In this document: piece after piece, positions 1-14,923 of the stretch
Layout of the letters: each line of letters opens with the position of its first letter
How positions within the stretch are numbered: position 1 is the first letter of the stretch
Source: Amia ocellicauda
Lineage: Eukaryota > Chordata > Actinopteri > Amiiformes > Amiidae
DNA: 64,000 bases
Reading direction: 5' to 3'
NCBI RefSeq assembly: GCF_036373705.1
Contig: NC_089869.1
Location: forward strand, 15,153,550-15,217,549
The notes under the pieces: model-generated
Database searches by the model: none
Told to the model about the DNA's origin: nothing
Seen by the model: the letters and a program-made list of their open reading frames with translations, nothing else
Translations under genes and position numbers: made by a program

Positions 1-551
1 AAGCTAGCACAAAATCCACAATCTCCATTGGACATCACATGTCCACACCTCAATCCAGTGCAATATTTGAGATATTAACTGAAAAAAGTAGTTCAGAAGT
101 GCTAGCCTTGCAGTCTGGAAGAACTGAAGTAGTTTTGTGCAAAGGATATCAATATATGCAATATCCCTCCTAAAAAAGGATTTATTAAAGGATACAGTAA
201 TCACTCAATGTTATCAGAGTGATAAGAGAATATAAATAATACTGATAAAGGTTAACAAATATGTAACTATTCTTTACAGATATGCTATTGACATTATGTA
301 TAGTACAATGCATGGAAAAATAGCAACATTTTAAGGCTGAAACAACTTCTACTTATATTTCATTTTGGGTATCAATACATTTGGAGGCTACTGTAAATGG
401 GCGGAAAACTTAAAGCTGTGAAAATACGTGCGTTATTTCCAAATGTTATAAACACAAAAATTAGTTTATGAAGTATGAAGTAGTTATTTCAAATATATAA
501 TAGTGTAAATTATGATTTAATATACGCTCATCCTTTCATATAGGGCATCAT

Positions 552-589
<38 letters not shown>
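552..589. repeat. Compound microsatellite (GT)n(AT)n
   Basis: The run lies just past the sprn stop, within its probable 3' UTR. Confidence 0.95.
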
Positions 590-670
590 GTGTAACACAT
601 CATTTTTGAACTCCCAGTTGAGTGATTCTCGATGTAATGGCTGGCATCTCCAAGCATCCATGGCGCTCTT

Positions 671-1084
671 TCAGAAGCTCTTGACCATGGAGATGCTTAT
701 CAAAGAGAGCGCAGTCGCGATAGTGGGCACGGATGCGCAGTGCTGCGTGGAGGCCGATCTTCTGGCGCTGTAGTAGTCATCTCCCGTCCTGTTGCCGTAT
801 TGATTGTCACTTGTATCCCTCTCGGAGCTGTCGTCCGACCGATAGCGAGAGGACGCGTACCACCCTCCCGCGGCGACCCCGGCGGCTGCTCCTGCTGCCG
901 CGGCTCCGGCCACCCTCAGTGATGACGAACCGTACCGGGTGGTCTTAAACCGAGCCCGGGCTCCACGGGCGGAACCCCGGGCTGCGCCTCTCGCACCTCC
1001 CCTGCCCCCCTTTGAGATGACCGTCTCACAGAAGAAGGCGGAGAGCAGGATAACCATCCAGCAGGTGGCCATGGCTCTGTTCAT
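671..1084 (-). CDS. sprn: Shadoo (shadow of prion protein), single coding exon
   Basis: The frame encodes 137 residues with the full Shadoo layout. There is a signal peptide (about 1-24, cleavage before KGGRGG), an Arg/Gly/Ala-rich basic repeat region (25-45), and an alanine/glycine hydrophobic segment (about 56-73, AAAAGAAAGVAAGG) like that shared with prion protein. An N-glycosylation site NRT lies at 98-100, and a hydrophobic tail (119-133) fits GPI-anchor addition. The start MNRAMATCW matches the human start MNWAPATCW as I recall it, so it is preferred over the second Met at residue 5. A good splice acceptor (pyrimidine run then ctgtag) lies at 1100-1101, 15 bases upstream of the ATG. This fits the usual SPRN structure of a non-coding exon 1 and one coding exon. 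The family is a neuronal, membrane-anchored glycoprotein of uncertain function. Exon 1 was not located. Confidence 0.95.
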   Translation of the reverse strand: MNRAMATCWMVILLSAFFCETVISKGGRGGARGAARGSARGARARFKTTRYGSSSLRVAGAAAAGAAAGVAAGGWYASSRYRSDDSSERDTSDNQYGNRTGDDYYSARRSASTQHCASVPTIATALSLISISMVKSF

Positions 1085-1099
1085 GATGACAACTCCACT

Positions 1100-4038
1100 C
1101 TACAGGGACAGAATGAATACCGATTTTATATTTCACTTTCCTGATCATTTTGTCTGGATAGATTATCCATTAGTGCTCCTGATGGTTGATGTTCTAGAAT
1201 CTAGAATGTAGACTCTAGACTCTAGAATCTTTACGTTTGGAGGAATCCGGTAAAGTTAAGGGTAGGGGTGTCCAATTCTCGTATTTGGTATGTGTATTGT
1301 CTTCAGGAATAACATAAGCTCTTAATGACATAACTGAACTAATTGTTTAATTCATGCACTTAAGTGTTACAGTGTAGGCGATTTTAAAAAGACCCATACG
1401 CCCTAATGGACTGTGGCTTAGTGGCCCTCCAGGACAGTAGTCCCATCCCATCATAGCTGGAATCAGGGTAGAAAAGACACTACCTGGTATTGGACAAGGA
1501 CAGGAGGAAATGCATTCATAACTAGGGCATGGGACGAGAAGAACAAGATGGATGTGTGAAGGTGGCGCTGAGCAACAGTAACCAAGGTAAGGTTCAAGGT
1601 AGAGATATGACCTAGATATTGCTGATCACAATTAATGTCTGTATTTGTGTCCTGTGCTACCAATTTATTGTAGAAAGGAAATACAAATAATACAAGTACG
1701 TAGAAATCAAGATTAAATGGGTGATGGTGGGTAGAAATCCCTTTATTGGACAGATTTCATGTACTGTAAGTAGTCCGGGCAGTAATTACCATACTACTCC
1801 AAAGCTTAAACATCAGATGATTCTGGCCAGTTTGAGTGTTGAAAATAAGGCACCATTAGTACTTATACACCCAAATACAGCGAATCCCAGTAACACTGTA
1901 TGTTTTATATATTAAAACAAATCTACATGAAAACAGTTAATCAAGTGTTAATTAACCAGTGTTAATGTATTACACAGTGTAATTAACCACACCTCACCTC
2001 GAACAAATCACATTTGAAATTAAGTAAACCAGAATCCATCTCCTTGCATTTCATTATATTTTATATACATTACAATTATAAAAAATACAGATCACTGTTT
2101 ACAGAGATGTGCCGATTCTCTGTCTCAAGAGTAATTCAGTTTACCACACCATAACAACATAAAACATTCATCCTCCAGTATTTTCATCTCATTCACAAAC
2201 ATATATATATATATCATGATATTTCAATACACAGTAGCCTATATACACAGAACAGTAGCCACACCTATGCTCATTAAATAAATCGATAAATACAGCATAT
2301 TGTATTAACAGCTTTATGGATACCCTTTTCCAATTATTAGATTAAAACCGATATACTGGCTTTGTGAAACTGGGCTTTAATAATGTATAACACACCAGGC
2401 GACAGCTTACTGCTAGAGCTGAATCTCATCATCGCCATTTCTGTGCTTAATAATATGAGTCTTAATAATATGACTCTGTATGTTACAAGAAATGCGTTAT
2501 GATTGATTTGTGTTGTAGATATCTTGGCACAGTCCTGATCTGGAAGAATGAAATCATTTTAAGCGAGCACTAGTCCATATTTGTGCATTTGTGGCGACCA
2601 TTTATTATCTCTCAGGCTGAAATGACTTACCACTGGTTTCTTTGTGGTGAAGGGAGTTCAATAGTGCTCCTCCAGTCGCCCTTTTAGCTGTTAATCGAGG
2701 TGTCTGTCATCAGCAAGCTTCACATGCTCAGCTCTGTTTTGCCAGCGTCTAAAAATGATCAAATCGAGCAACATGTCAATTGTGCGCATACCTGAGCATC
2801 TCCGGGATCCCAGTGGATGTGTACACTCCTCCCCTAGTAATCCGGGGACAGACACACTGTGAAGGGATAATCTTTGAAATATTAAAAGGCTTGTATCGAC
2901 TAAGATGCAGAAGCTCTCCCCTGAATTCTGTCACAGGATTGTATGAATTTGATTTACGTTTTATTTAGTCTTCTCTGTGGAATTATCGGATTTTTCCCTG
3001 AAAAACGCATGCAATCTAAAACTAGTCCTAGAGAGATAAAGCGACTAAAAACGTAAAACATCTTAGCAATGTATTGTGAAAGCTATGAAGTGGGTAATAG
3101 AAAACAATACATTGATTTGGGGTTTAAAATCAACATTATTGAACAATTACAATAATCATATTAACCCCAGACTCTTCCAAAAAGAGACAGATACATGTCC
3201 TACATCAGTTGTATGCTGTATGTGCTTTTCTTTCCAGCTCTCATGTACACATGTTGAAGAATGAACTGATATATAGTCTGGTGTGGATTGCATATTTATT
3301 TCATATTTAGTTTTCCTGATGTGTTGTCTCCACAATTCTGAGGCACACCCTGTAAATGTAGGCATTTTTAAAAGACAGGGTTGCTTTTCCACTGATTGAA
3401 CCGCATCAGGTGTAGATTTGTATGGGCATACACTTTATTTATGGTGTTGGCTAGGTTTTTTTTGTCCAGGTGCTTGGCCCTAAACTGGTGCAAGTGACCT
3501 CTGTAAAGCAATGGGTTATAGTGAAATGTCTATAGTAAAAGTATTGTTGTTTTTGTTGTTGTTAAATAAAAATAATAATGTAAAATTACATTAAATAAAA
3601 GTTGTGTGTGCATCATGGTACAAATACATATTTTGTGTATTCCAACAATTATGCAATTTATGTTATTATTTTGATTGATTTGAGAACTGAAATGTACCAG
3701 ATTTAAACTATTATAACATAATAGTTTTTATTATTATTATTATATTTAGTCAATATATAGAGGTTACAGTGTATTTATTTATTTTGATGTAGACTGTCAG
3801 TTTAGCGAACAAAATATTAAAATCCTGACACCCACCCATGTTGGACAGAGCAGTGATGGGAAAGGATTTAACTCTTTCAGCACACCTGATTCGTCTGCGC
3901 CATAGATAATCAATTAGGAAAGGCCAGCATTAGTATGATCAAGTCCTGTCATACAACAGTTGTGTGTGGGATGCAAAACTGTGAAGCACAACTCACAAGG
4001 CACACACTCAACACAAGAGCGCTCAGAGATTGAGGTCT
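1100..4038. other. sprn-echs1 interval
   Basis: It should hold the sprn 5' intron, its unlocated non-coding exon 1 and its promoter, since sprn and echs1 are head to head. I see AT-rich sequence, a short TTATT microsatellite near 3730 and no further coding exon. mtg1 and paox, expected here from the mammalian order, were not found. Confidence 0.5.
1193..1226. repeat. Four TCTAGA palindromes in 34 bases
   Basis: TCTAGA occurs at 1193, 1200, 1214 and 1221, in two close pairs. It is probably local slippage upstream of the sprn coding exon. Confidence 0.8.
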
Positions 4039-4170
4039 GCGCGGATCTGCGCCGCTACACCAATGGGATCGCTGCGATTCGGCAGATCTGCGCAGCGCTG
4101 TGGAAATCTGCGTGGCCTCCGCCCCCCACCCCTTCCTCGGTCTCATTGGTTAGGAAATATCGCGAGATTT
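4039..4170 (+). promoter_or_regulatory. echs1 promoter: CCAAT boxes and CGCG element, no TATA
   Basis: About 90-220 bases upstream of the echs1 ATG there is a GC-rich block with a forward CCAAT at 4060-4064 and a reverse CCAAT (ATTGG) near 4145. A palindromic ATCGCGAGAT at 4159-4168 resembles the known TCTCGCGAGA promoter element. No TATA box is seen. This fits a housekeeping mitochondrial-enzyme promoter. The first CCAAT lies inside a block similar to 9230-9305 (see findings). Confidence 0.6.
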
Positions 4171-4259
4171 TGGTTTTTCCAGAGGTCGTGGGTTAGTGGA
4201 ATAGCAGTGAAGTTCAAGTATTGTTTGCGTTTTGAATTAATATCACTCTCATGAGTACA

Positions 4260-7338
<3,079 letters not shown>

Positions 7339-7420
7339 TGGTGGATATTATCTAAACATGGAACTGGGACAGCTTTCAAACATTATACTTGTGCATCATT
7401 TGCATTAACAGGAAAAATAA

Positions 7421-9098
7421 ACGAAAAGTTCACAAACCAGTAAGTTACTAAAACGAAGAATCATTTTGCTGTGTATGGTGTCATATACTGATTTGTGTAG
7501 ACAGGTAGACCGTTCCCTTCAACAGCAAACACTGGTTTTTGAGATCTCGAACGAAAACTTAAAAGTCTGGCCTTCACATATATAGACTGCATTTGTCTGT
7601 TTGCCTTTCTTATTGTTACAAACAGAGTGAAATTTGCTGTAACAGGATTAAAAGAAATCAGTTCTGTGAATTAATTTCTTGTTAATAAACAAATCTGAGT
7701 GACATGTTAATCATTTAACTCTTTCACACCTTTATTTCATCGGTTTCCTGACTTAGATAGTACTTTGCTTTACATTCTTCATTCCTTGAACATGCCAACA
7801 TTCCCAAATTACTTCAGACAACAAAACTGAGAATTTTAGAAAGTTAGTCTCAGACTTTTTCATGTTGCAATTCTTGTTATAAATACATTGTTATTCCATG
7901 TTTGTGTTTTATATATATTACTCAAATATAAATACTATTTTGTACTTGTTTTCTTAAATGCAGCTGTACTCCATCTGGTTGTGCACTGCACTTTAAAAAG
8001 AGGTGCTTGATACAGTAAGTGGTGGTTATAACCCACAGGGAGGATCACCTGAAACCTGGGTAAGAAGTGAACCTGGACTGGAGTATTTGTTAAGTGTCCG
8101 AGCCGTACAATATAAATTAATGCCAGCTGGGAACTGAACTCTGCTTTCCAATGTAGCAGTACCATGCCCTTCAGAAGACCTTAAGGACAAATGTGTGTAT
8201 TTGATACTGTATATTAGTCAATATAATGTAAATACATACATTATCTTATTTAAAATGTTTAAATTACTCTTAAGTACTAAATAATGGGTTAATGTCACTC
8301 TTTAAGAATCTGGTAGTAATTATGTGTCTGTTTAATGCTGTCATTAACCTGAACAGTAATTGTTTTGTTTGTCATGTTTCAGAACGTAGAGAGCTTTAAG
8401 CCACTGCTTAGCATAATTAGTTCAGTCATCAAGTCTTTATAGTCACCACCTTATGACTGCAGTTACTTTTATTGAAGCAATACATCCAGCCCCGGCCTTG
8501 CACACATCAAACCCCGCTCGCCACGGCCTGGTTTATAATGTCAAGTTGATCTTGGTCCCTTTGGTTTCAGTGGTCACATTTCACAGTAATTAGAGAAGAA
8601 GCTTTCTTCTTGTAATTGCTTTCAATACCAGACCCCATTCATTGGGGACTCAGGTTATTTTCTTAAATTGTTTTCTTAGGGCTGTATAAGCAGTCAGCTG
8701 CAACTGCCTAGAAATGTAGTTAACCATGTCACTGCTGGTATTTGAAATTTCACCATGTGATCTAGGAAACTGGTTTACTGGTTTCTGCATTTTATACAAT
8801 TGAGTAAAATCTCTCTGGAGCAGTTCTCCAGAGAGATGAAGGGTGCCTGAGTCATTGTCGCATTGTGAAATTCTATTCCAGTAACAAAGGCAAACGCAAA
8901 GCGAGGAACTATCGAAATAAAGCTGTTCAGAAAAAGTCAAATCCATGTAAGGGACATTTTCTTCTTTAAAGAATTTGCGTAGTGTGTTTTTGTGGACTCA
9001 ACCTAAACCAGTTATGTATGTTAAGTATTTATTGAAATGAGGAAAATAACATCCATTTGAGAACAAATCGTGTTGCTGCCTTCAGGTACAGTGCACCT
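7421..9098. other. echs1 downstream interval
   Basis: Unannotated AT-rich sequence. No protein gene, RNA gene or recognised repeat was found. Confidence 0.5.
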
Positions 9099-9099
9099 G

Positions 9100-9560
9100 A
9101 TACAGTCCCACAGGACACATGGCGTTCAGGCTCCACCGGCCCCGCCGCTGCGCAGGCCGGATTCAGAACGCTGGACAGTTCTACGGGCTCGAACGCACAG
9201 GTCGCGTTCTGTAGCGCAGAGTTGCGCAGCGCTGCGCCGATCTGCGCGGCTGCACCAATGGGAGCGGTGGGATGCTGCAGTTGTGTGCAGAACTGCGGAA
9301 ATCTGCCCTACAAGAACGCGACCTCTAGAGATTTAACACGCATGCTTCCCAAGTTTTGTTGCATCAAAGCCTAGCCGGATACGCGTTTAAATCGGAGCCA
9401 CAAAGAAGAAAGCATGCGGTTATTGAGCAGGTCAGAGTGGAGTAAGTATGTCGCACATTGTGTGTCTTATTATTGTGGAATTGTAACACGGAGACACTGC
9501 TAGTGTGAGTTATAAGTGTGTGAGTACAGTGTCGTGTAATCGCAGTCCTCATGTGCTCCA
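9100..9560 (+). promoter_or_regulatory. Orphan CpG-rich patch with a possible first exon
   Basis: CpG density is high against a CpG-poor background, partly because of the palindromic element inside. Downstream, an ATG at 9414 opens nine codons (MRLLSRSEW plus one base) and meets a good splice donor GTAAGT at 9442. No matching downstream coding exon was recognised before fuom. It could be a non-coding RNA promoter, an old promoter or nothing. Confidence 0.3.
9199..9324. mobile_element. MITE-like palindromic element
   Basis: The 126-bp stretch begins AGGTCGCGTTCT and ends with its exact reverse complement AGAACGCGACCT. The inverted ends extend imperfectly to about 22 bases (GTAGCGCAGA against TCTGCCCTAC). 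The interior is GC-rich and carries a CCAAT at 9255-9259. No coding capacity and no clear target-site duplication are seen. A non-autonomous DNA transposon is the simplest reading; a chance palindrome in a CpG-rich promoter is the alternative. Confidence 0.5.
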
Positions 9561-11640
9561 AAAATAATGATTACGAATCCACATGTGGACGGCCAGCTCC
9601 CAGCTTTGTAAAACGATTAGCAGCCTAATCCGAACAAAGGATAGACACGTCACTTTTAGCAGCAATGTGTAATGTGTAGTGGTGCATTTTAAACTTCATG
9701 TGAATATTATAGTTCAGAATTTCAACTGTGTATTATGATTTTTAAACCTAGAATCATACTTTGCACAAACGTTTTACTAAATATTGAACGTGCTACATAT
9801 TGCCGGTAGATGGCAGTATTGTACAGACTATGCATACACAATCTCATTAAAAGAGTCCTGTCAATAGTCACGATTTCATTTTCTTTACTGCTCTCTTTCT
9901 TTGGGACTTTCATTCCTGAAGAGTGTTTTGATCATGAAGCAATTTTAAAAATGTATACTAAGATACTCTCGATAAGTAACGATCTACATGAAATCAAATC
10001 CTATAACTGATAATGGATATACCAACAATTATTGTTAAAAGCCAGTGTAACCTGTTTATTATGATTTAATATATACAGACACACTGTTCCCACACACGGC
10101 TACATAGAAAAGTAATCTGTATTTCTGACTGTCGTTATTATTCCACATTTTCGTATGACCGTTCAAATCAATTTACTTCTATGCAATTTCGTTCCTAGTC
10201 CTATTCCAATTAATAAAAATGAATTAATTTAATATTCAGCTGATGATGTTGCAAAAAATATAAGGACACAAACGTGTATTAAACACATTTCAGTGATATC
10301 AAAAATGTATATTTAAGACATATAAAAGTAAAAATAAACGAAAAGTCCAGAAGTAGGTAAGTCAGTAAGTCAACCATTAAGTTAAAGTTTGGAAAAATAA
10401 GTGAGTCTTCTTTGCTTTGATGCACTGAGAGCTTCTGATAATTTCATACAAATGTCTCCGCTTAACTTAAATAGATCCATTTTAAATGTAGATAAACTAC
10501 GAATGACTATATACATACACACACAGCAACGGTGTATTTTTGTAGGCTGCCTGGTAGTATTTTTACTGTTAAATCTGTAGAATTAAATTTATATAACACA
10601 TTTTCAAACAAGAAATATGTTATAAAGTAAAATAAAAAATAAAACGTACTGAAAATAGTCCAATATAAAATGATATACTGTAAACATTTTAAATGCAACT
10701 AATCTACAAGACAATATTAAAACATATCCAAAAATACATTGATTATTTAACAAAGTACCAATTAAAAATAGAAAACAACCAGGAATGGGTTATGATAGGA
10801 AAGATAATGCATTTCCAGACAATGATACTCAGTTTCTTCATCTGCTATTTTCAGAATCAGAATCAACATAGACTAAAACTATAGACCAGTATAAATTGTG
10901 CCACCTTCGCAGGATAATGTATAATATGTATGCGCCCAGACTTTTTCTTAACATTATATTAGGCTATAGCACATCAGATGCAAATGTATTTGGATGTGAT
11001 ATATTTCTTAATTTACATTTCGTTTTAGATTTAGTTTATTTCAATTATACTAATATTGTGCTTAGTTTTTGAAGTATTATTGACGTAAAATAGATACTTT
11101 TGATACGGTTCTAAATAGTGCACTGCATGGGTACATTTACCGGGGTTTAAAAGACAACAGGCCACACATTTGTTGCAGGTTTATTTTATGAGCTATGAAA
11201 CAATACTTAACAATATGCATTCATGGGACACTTGTTTCTAAATATACAGATTCAACGGCAACTTGGTTTATACAATTTCGCAGTATCTGTAGGTTAATCA
11301 GTCCAATATAACACATTAAAATGAATACGCAGGGAACCCTGAATATCAAACATGTAGCTATGGGTTGGAAGCTTAATTATTTCATATATGACAGTTTACA
11401 TTTTATTTTAAATTGTGCAGAGAAATAGAGCCAAGTTTAACATCTGCATAGTAAGATATTCTATCCTCTTCATTCGTTTTTTTTTTTTTTAATAAATGTC
11501 TGTCGCGATAAAACAATGCATATTGCGAAATAAACAATACCTGCAGGTTACAAAAAGGGTTTCTTCTACAGACGCAGACCATTTCACTTTAGACGTTTTA
11601 AGACCATAACAGATTTGATTATAGTAGGAGCTTTTTTTAT
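9561..11640. other. AT-rich intergenic sequence
   Basis: Very AT-rich, with no coding frame or recognised repeat. Confidence 0.5.
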
Positions 11641-11649
11641 TTCCACCCA

Positions 11650-12350
11650 ATCTCTAAAGGCACTTTTTCCCCCTGTGATCTCAACGTTTCTTCACACAGC
11701 TTCGCCCTATCTTCACAAGCCCATAGCCTAATTGATTTTTATTTGCATTCAATATTCCCCCAGAGCCGGCTTTCTTCTCAGCTCCTGGAACAAAACTTCT
11801 AAAAGGAGAGAGAGAGAAAAGTCTGCTTCTCACACTGCAGAGACGGCACAAAGGTTCCCCTAAAGGGGAGAGAAAAACCCACTTTGAAGTCTCTCCCCTG
11901 CTAACGAAAGGTCAAAATAATAAATGTAGACCCAAATTGAAGCGTTCAACGGGGACAAAAGAGGCAAAACGTTACATTTGGGCAGAGGCAGTCCCTCATA
12001 GCGTGATAAACTCATTTAAAAAAGCAGAACCAAAGGGGGAGCAGCATGGGTCCCCAGATAAAGAATAGGGCTTTCAACAGATCAGACAGGCCTGGCTCCT
12101 CCGTCCCTCTTTTCTCTTTCCCCCCTATCAGTCTGTCCTGCCACTTCTCTCCATCCATTGCAGCTGCAGCGCCTCCACACTTCCATTCACTGCGGCCAAA
12201 TAGAAATTTCCTCTAAATTACAACCTCATCAAGAAGAGAAAAAGTCACCTTTCATTAGCAGCAGCTGCACGTTTGGGGGCATTATTCTGACCAAGGCGCT
12301 GGCTTTATTTATATAACTTGATTTGGTTTCCTAAACCTTTTTTCATGCAG
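11650..12350. promoter_or_regulatory. Candidate conserved non-coding element
   Basis: A repeat-free stretch of more even composition stands out in AT-rich surroundings. It contains E-box clusters such as CATTGCAGCTGCAGCGCC and AGCAGCAGCTGCACG, and phrases like CCAAGGCGCTGGC. It has no open coding frame. The enhancer-like reading rests on composition and motif texture alone. Confidence 0.3.
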
Positions 12351-12657
12351 ATGCAAAAAGCTTATACTGAATTCAAATGCACCGGATGCCCCATGGTACG
12401 TTTTTTCTTTTCTTTTCCCTTTTCTGCCTTAAAAGTTGATGCATATTTACGAAAGAGGCAATAAAATCGTTTTTCCCCCCTCTCTTGTTTATTCTCCTTA
12501 CATATTCCTTTGGGGAGTATACCTGTTAACAAGTAAACTGGGAGTTTATGTATCCAGACCTTCAAATCCAACACCGTGTATTCAACAATGCCAAGTCACT
12601 CCTTCTTATTTATTATTTTTAGTTTTGATCATATCTGGGGAGGTTGCCAGCTGCTAG

Positions 12658-13594
12658 TATCCCTGAATCAAAGTAAAGAAAAGTTAAACCATTTTCTTTT
12701 GTGCTCCTATTGAGCAGAATAACTGATGCGTATGATTGCAAAGGGAATATGTCACATCTGAATGACACCGTTTTGAAAAACGCCCCGATTGATGGATAAC
12801 CAAGAATTTAACCTCTCTGATAAATAGATCACTTCAAAGAAATAATAAAATTAAAAAAAAAAAAAACACTGAACCCCATGGGCTCCAGCTATAGCAGTCT
12901 TTACAGAAGGAGAGGAGAAAGAGGACTTTTAATTACAAATTGGGCGAATAATTATTTAAATATTTCTCAAGCAGAGATTTGGGAAAAGTCACTCTTTCAA
13001 GTTGTCACACAATGGCTTTGATAAAACAAGAGTCTCTGGTAAAAACAGAAAAAGAAATCTGTTCTCTACCTTAACATATACTACCTGAATATCTGTGAAA
13101 CCCTGAGTTTATTTTCTATAGAAGTGCAAGCTTAGTTTAAGTCGTTTTTTGATTGTTAGTTTCAACACTTAAACTGCTGAATTAATAACGTCGCATTTGT
13201 AAGTTTAAAAAATATAATAATACATAGCATTATGAAAACGGCAGGACTATCTAAACCAATTGTACAGATCAGTGAGACATCATGAAAGAGTAGCTATGTG
13301 CAATTCGTTTGTTCACAGTGTATACATTTTATTCCCTAAAATTTATTTCCGCAGCTTATGGAGAAACACCTGCGGTACAGGGTGTAATGACGATTTAAGT
13401 GGTTTAAAAGTTGAATTTAAATGACATTCCGAAACCACAAGCAGTTTAATTAATTAGTAACCTATTCATAAACTGTAAGCATTCACTTTTGATAAGTTTC
13501 GATTGTTTTGTCTGTTTTTTTGTGTGAAGTTTTCTTGTGGAAAGTAATGTCAATTAGTAAAATTAATTAGCAAAATCGAAATCCTAACTTTGTA

Positions 13595-13652
<58 letters not shown>

Positions 13653-14840
13653 AGTAGTAATAGTATCCATCCTATTTTGCATGTCCAACATTATCGATAT
13701 CATCAGGGAATCTAAATGTGGGAGAATGTAATTTTAGAGGTTCAGCTTCATTATACAGAATAATTATACACTAAGTTGTTCCTTCCAAAAGTCTACCATG
13801 TTATAGCCTACATAACGAATTTAATATGTTACAACCCGATTTGATATCAGTTATTTCGATTAAATCACATTAGATTGATACAAACGCAATTGTATTGATA
13901 TATTTCAGATTCGTATAGGCAATCGCTTCATAAAAACCTATGTATTTAGGATCCTATAGTGAAATGGAGTTTTTTAGAATAAAGATAATTTTCTAATCAA
14001 AGTAGTTTCACAGCGGCAGTGGGGGCCGGGGGTGGGATATGTATTGCTGTCTTACATGACAATGTCATGTATTTTAATAAATGACATACATTTCCCATTG
14101 CAGACTACGGTGCATGCTTGCCATTGCACAAATGTACGTAAAAAGGATGGGCGCAGACAGACCAATGAATAGAGACAGATCATAACTCCATTAAATCACA
14201 TTACATCGTAGTTTCGTTATAACTAATATAGAAAAGGTAGTAAAAAGTGAAAGACGCATAAGAAGAACTACTTTTAAGTTTACAATTCAATAAAATAAAA
14301 CTGAAGACATTAGCAATAGAGTAAAATGTCCAACATGTATGCAATACATTGTTTTACCAATAGGGGGCTCTGTGGATGCTCACCCAGGGCACTACGCCTT
14401 ACAGCCTGTCGTGTTTACACATCTCTGCTCAGGCTATATTTTAATGTATTTATTGCGCATATGAAAAGTAAAGGGACCGTATAGGGATCACAGAGATGGT
14501 GGATTTATAATGTGTTCAATACGGATAGAGAAAAGTCCTGCTCTGACACATTATATTGGACACATGGAGGTATGACATTCATGATTAAATGTATATAGAG
14601 AGAGAAGAATAGATCGAAGATGGACATAGGGAGCTATCATATCACAAGAGATGAATCAAACATACCTAGAAGACTACTTCAAATATGAAAAGATTCAATA
14701 ATAAACAATGCAGTCGTGATATGGACAAGATAAGAGAAGGAAACATGTGGAGACATCCCAGGGAGGCCAGCAGTGGATCAACACAGACGCCTGCGTGCAT
14801 GTGTGTTTGTAAACTTTTCCAGAGTGAGTCACTTCCTGGA
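12658..14840. other. fuom upstream interval
   Basis: AT-rich sequence with the TTA microsatellite at 13594. No gene was recognised. Confidence 0.5.
13594..13651. repeat. (TTA)n microsatellite
   Basis: About 19 TTA units. No SINE tail is recognisable next to it. Confidence 0.95.
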
Positions 14841-14923
14841 TTTGGACCAATCGGCGCGCAGGATGGGGGATCACGTGATTTCCTCTCCGCAGTTGTGCAG
14901 CGGTTGCAGTGTGCGCAGGGAAA
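14841..14923 (+). promoter_or_regulatory. fuom promoter: CCAAT box and CACGTG E-box
   Basis: Within 85 bases upstream of the fuom ATG there is CCAAT at 14847-14851 and the palindromic E-box TCACGTGA (core 14872-14877), a USF/TFE-type site. An ETS-like ACTTCCTGG lies just upstream near 14831. No TATA box is seen. The spacing fits a short 5' UTR. Confidence 0.6.

Noticed and set aside
1-205. Possible mariner/Tc1 remnant (CACCTCAATCCAGTGCAATA, like a DLNPIEHLW segment)
   Set aside because: Only one degraded motif is suggestive and no terminal repeat or second motif was found.
733-1211. Plus-strand frames rich in Arg and Pro
   Set aside because: They are the antisense of the GC-rich sprn coding exon.
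1258-1440. Possible short repeat with ends GGGGTGTCCAATTC and GGCCCTCCAGGAC
   Set aside because: They resemble a common fish repeat end, but the second end is incomplete and the interior is not recognised.
9057-9374. Overlapping open frames of about 90-105 codons
   Set aside because: They are open because of the GC-rich palindromic element and have no family match or splice logic.
9414-9441. First exon of mtg1 (start MRL similar)
   Set aside because: Three matching residues are not evidence, and no exon with the mtg1 GTPase motifs follows.
14760-14790. Third copy of the retrotransposon end (CAGCAGTGGATCAACACA)
   Set aside because: Only about 16 bases match and no upstream reverse-transcriptase motif is present.
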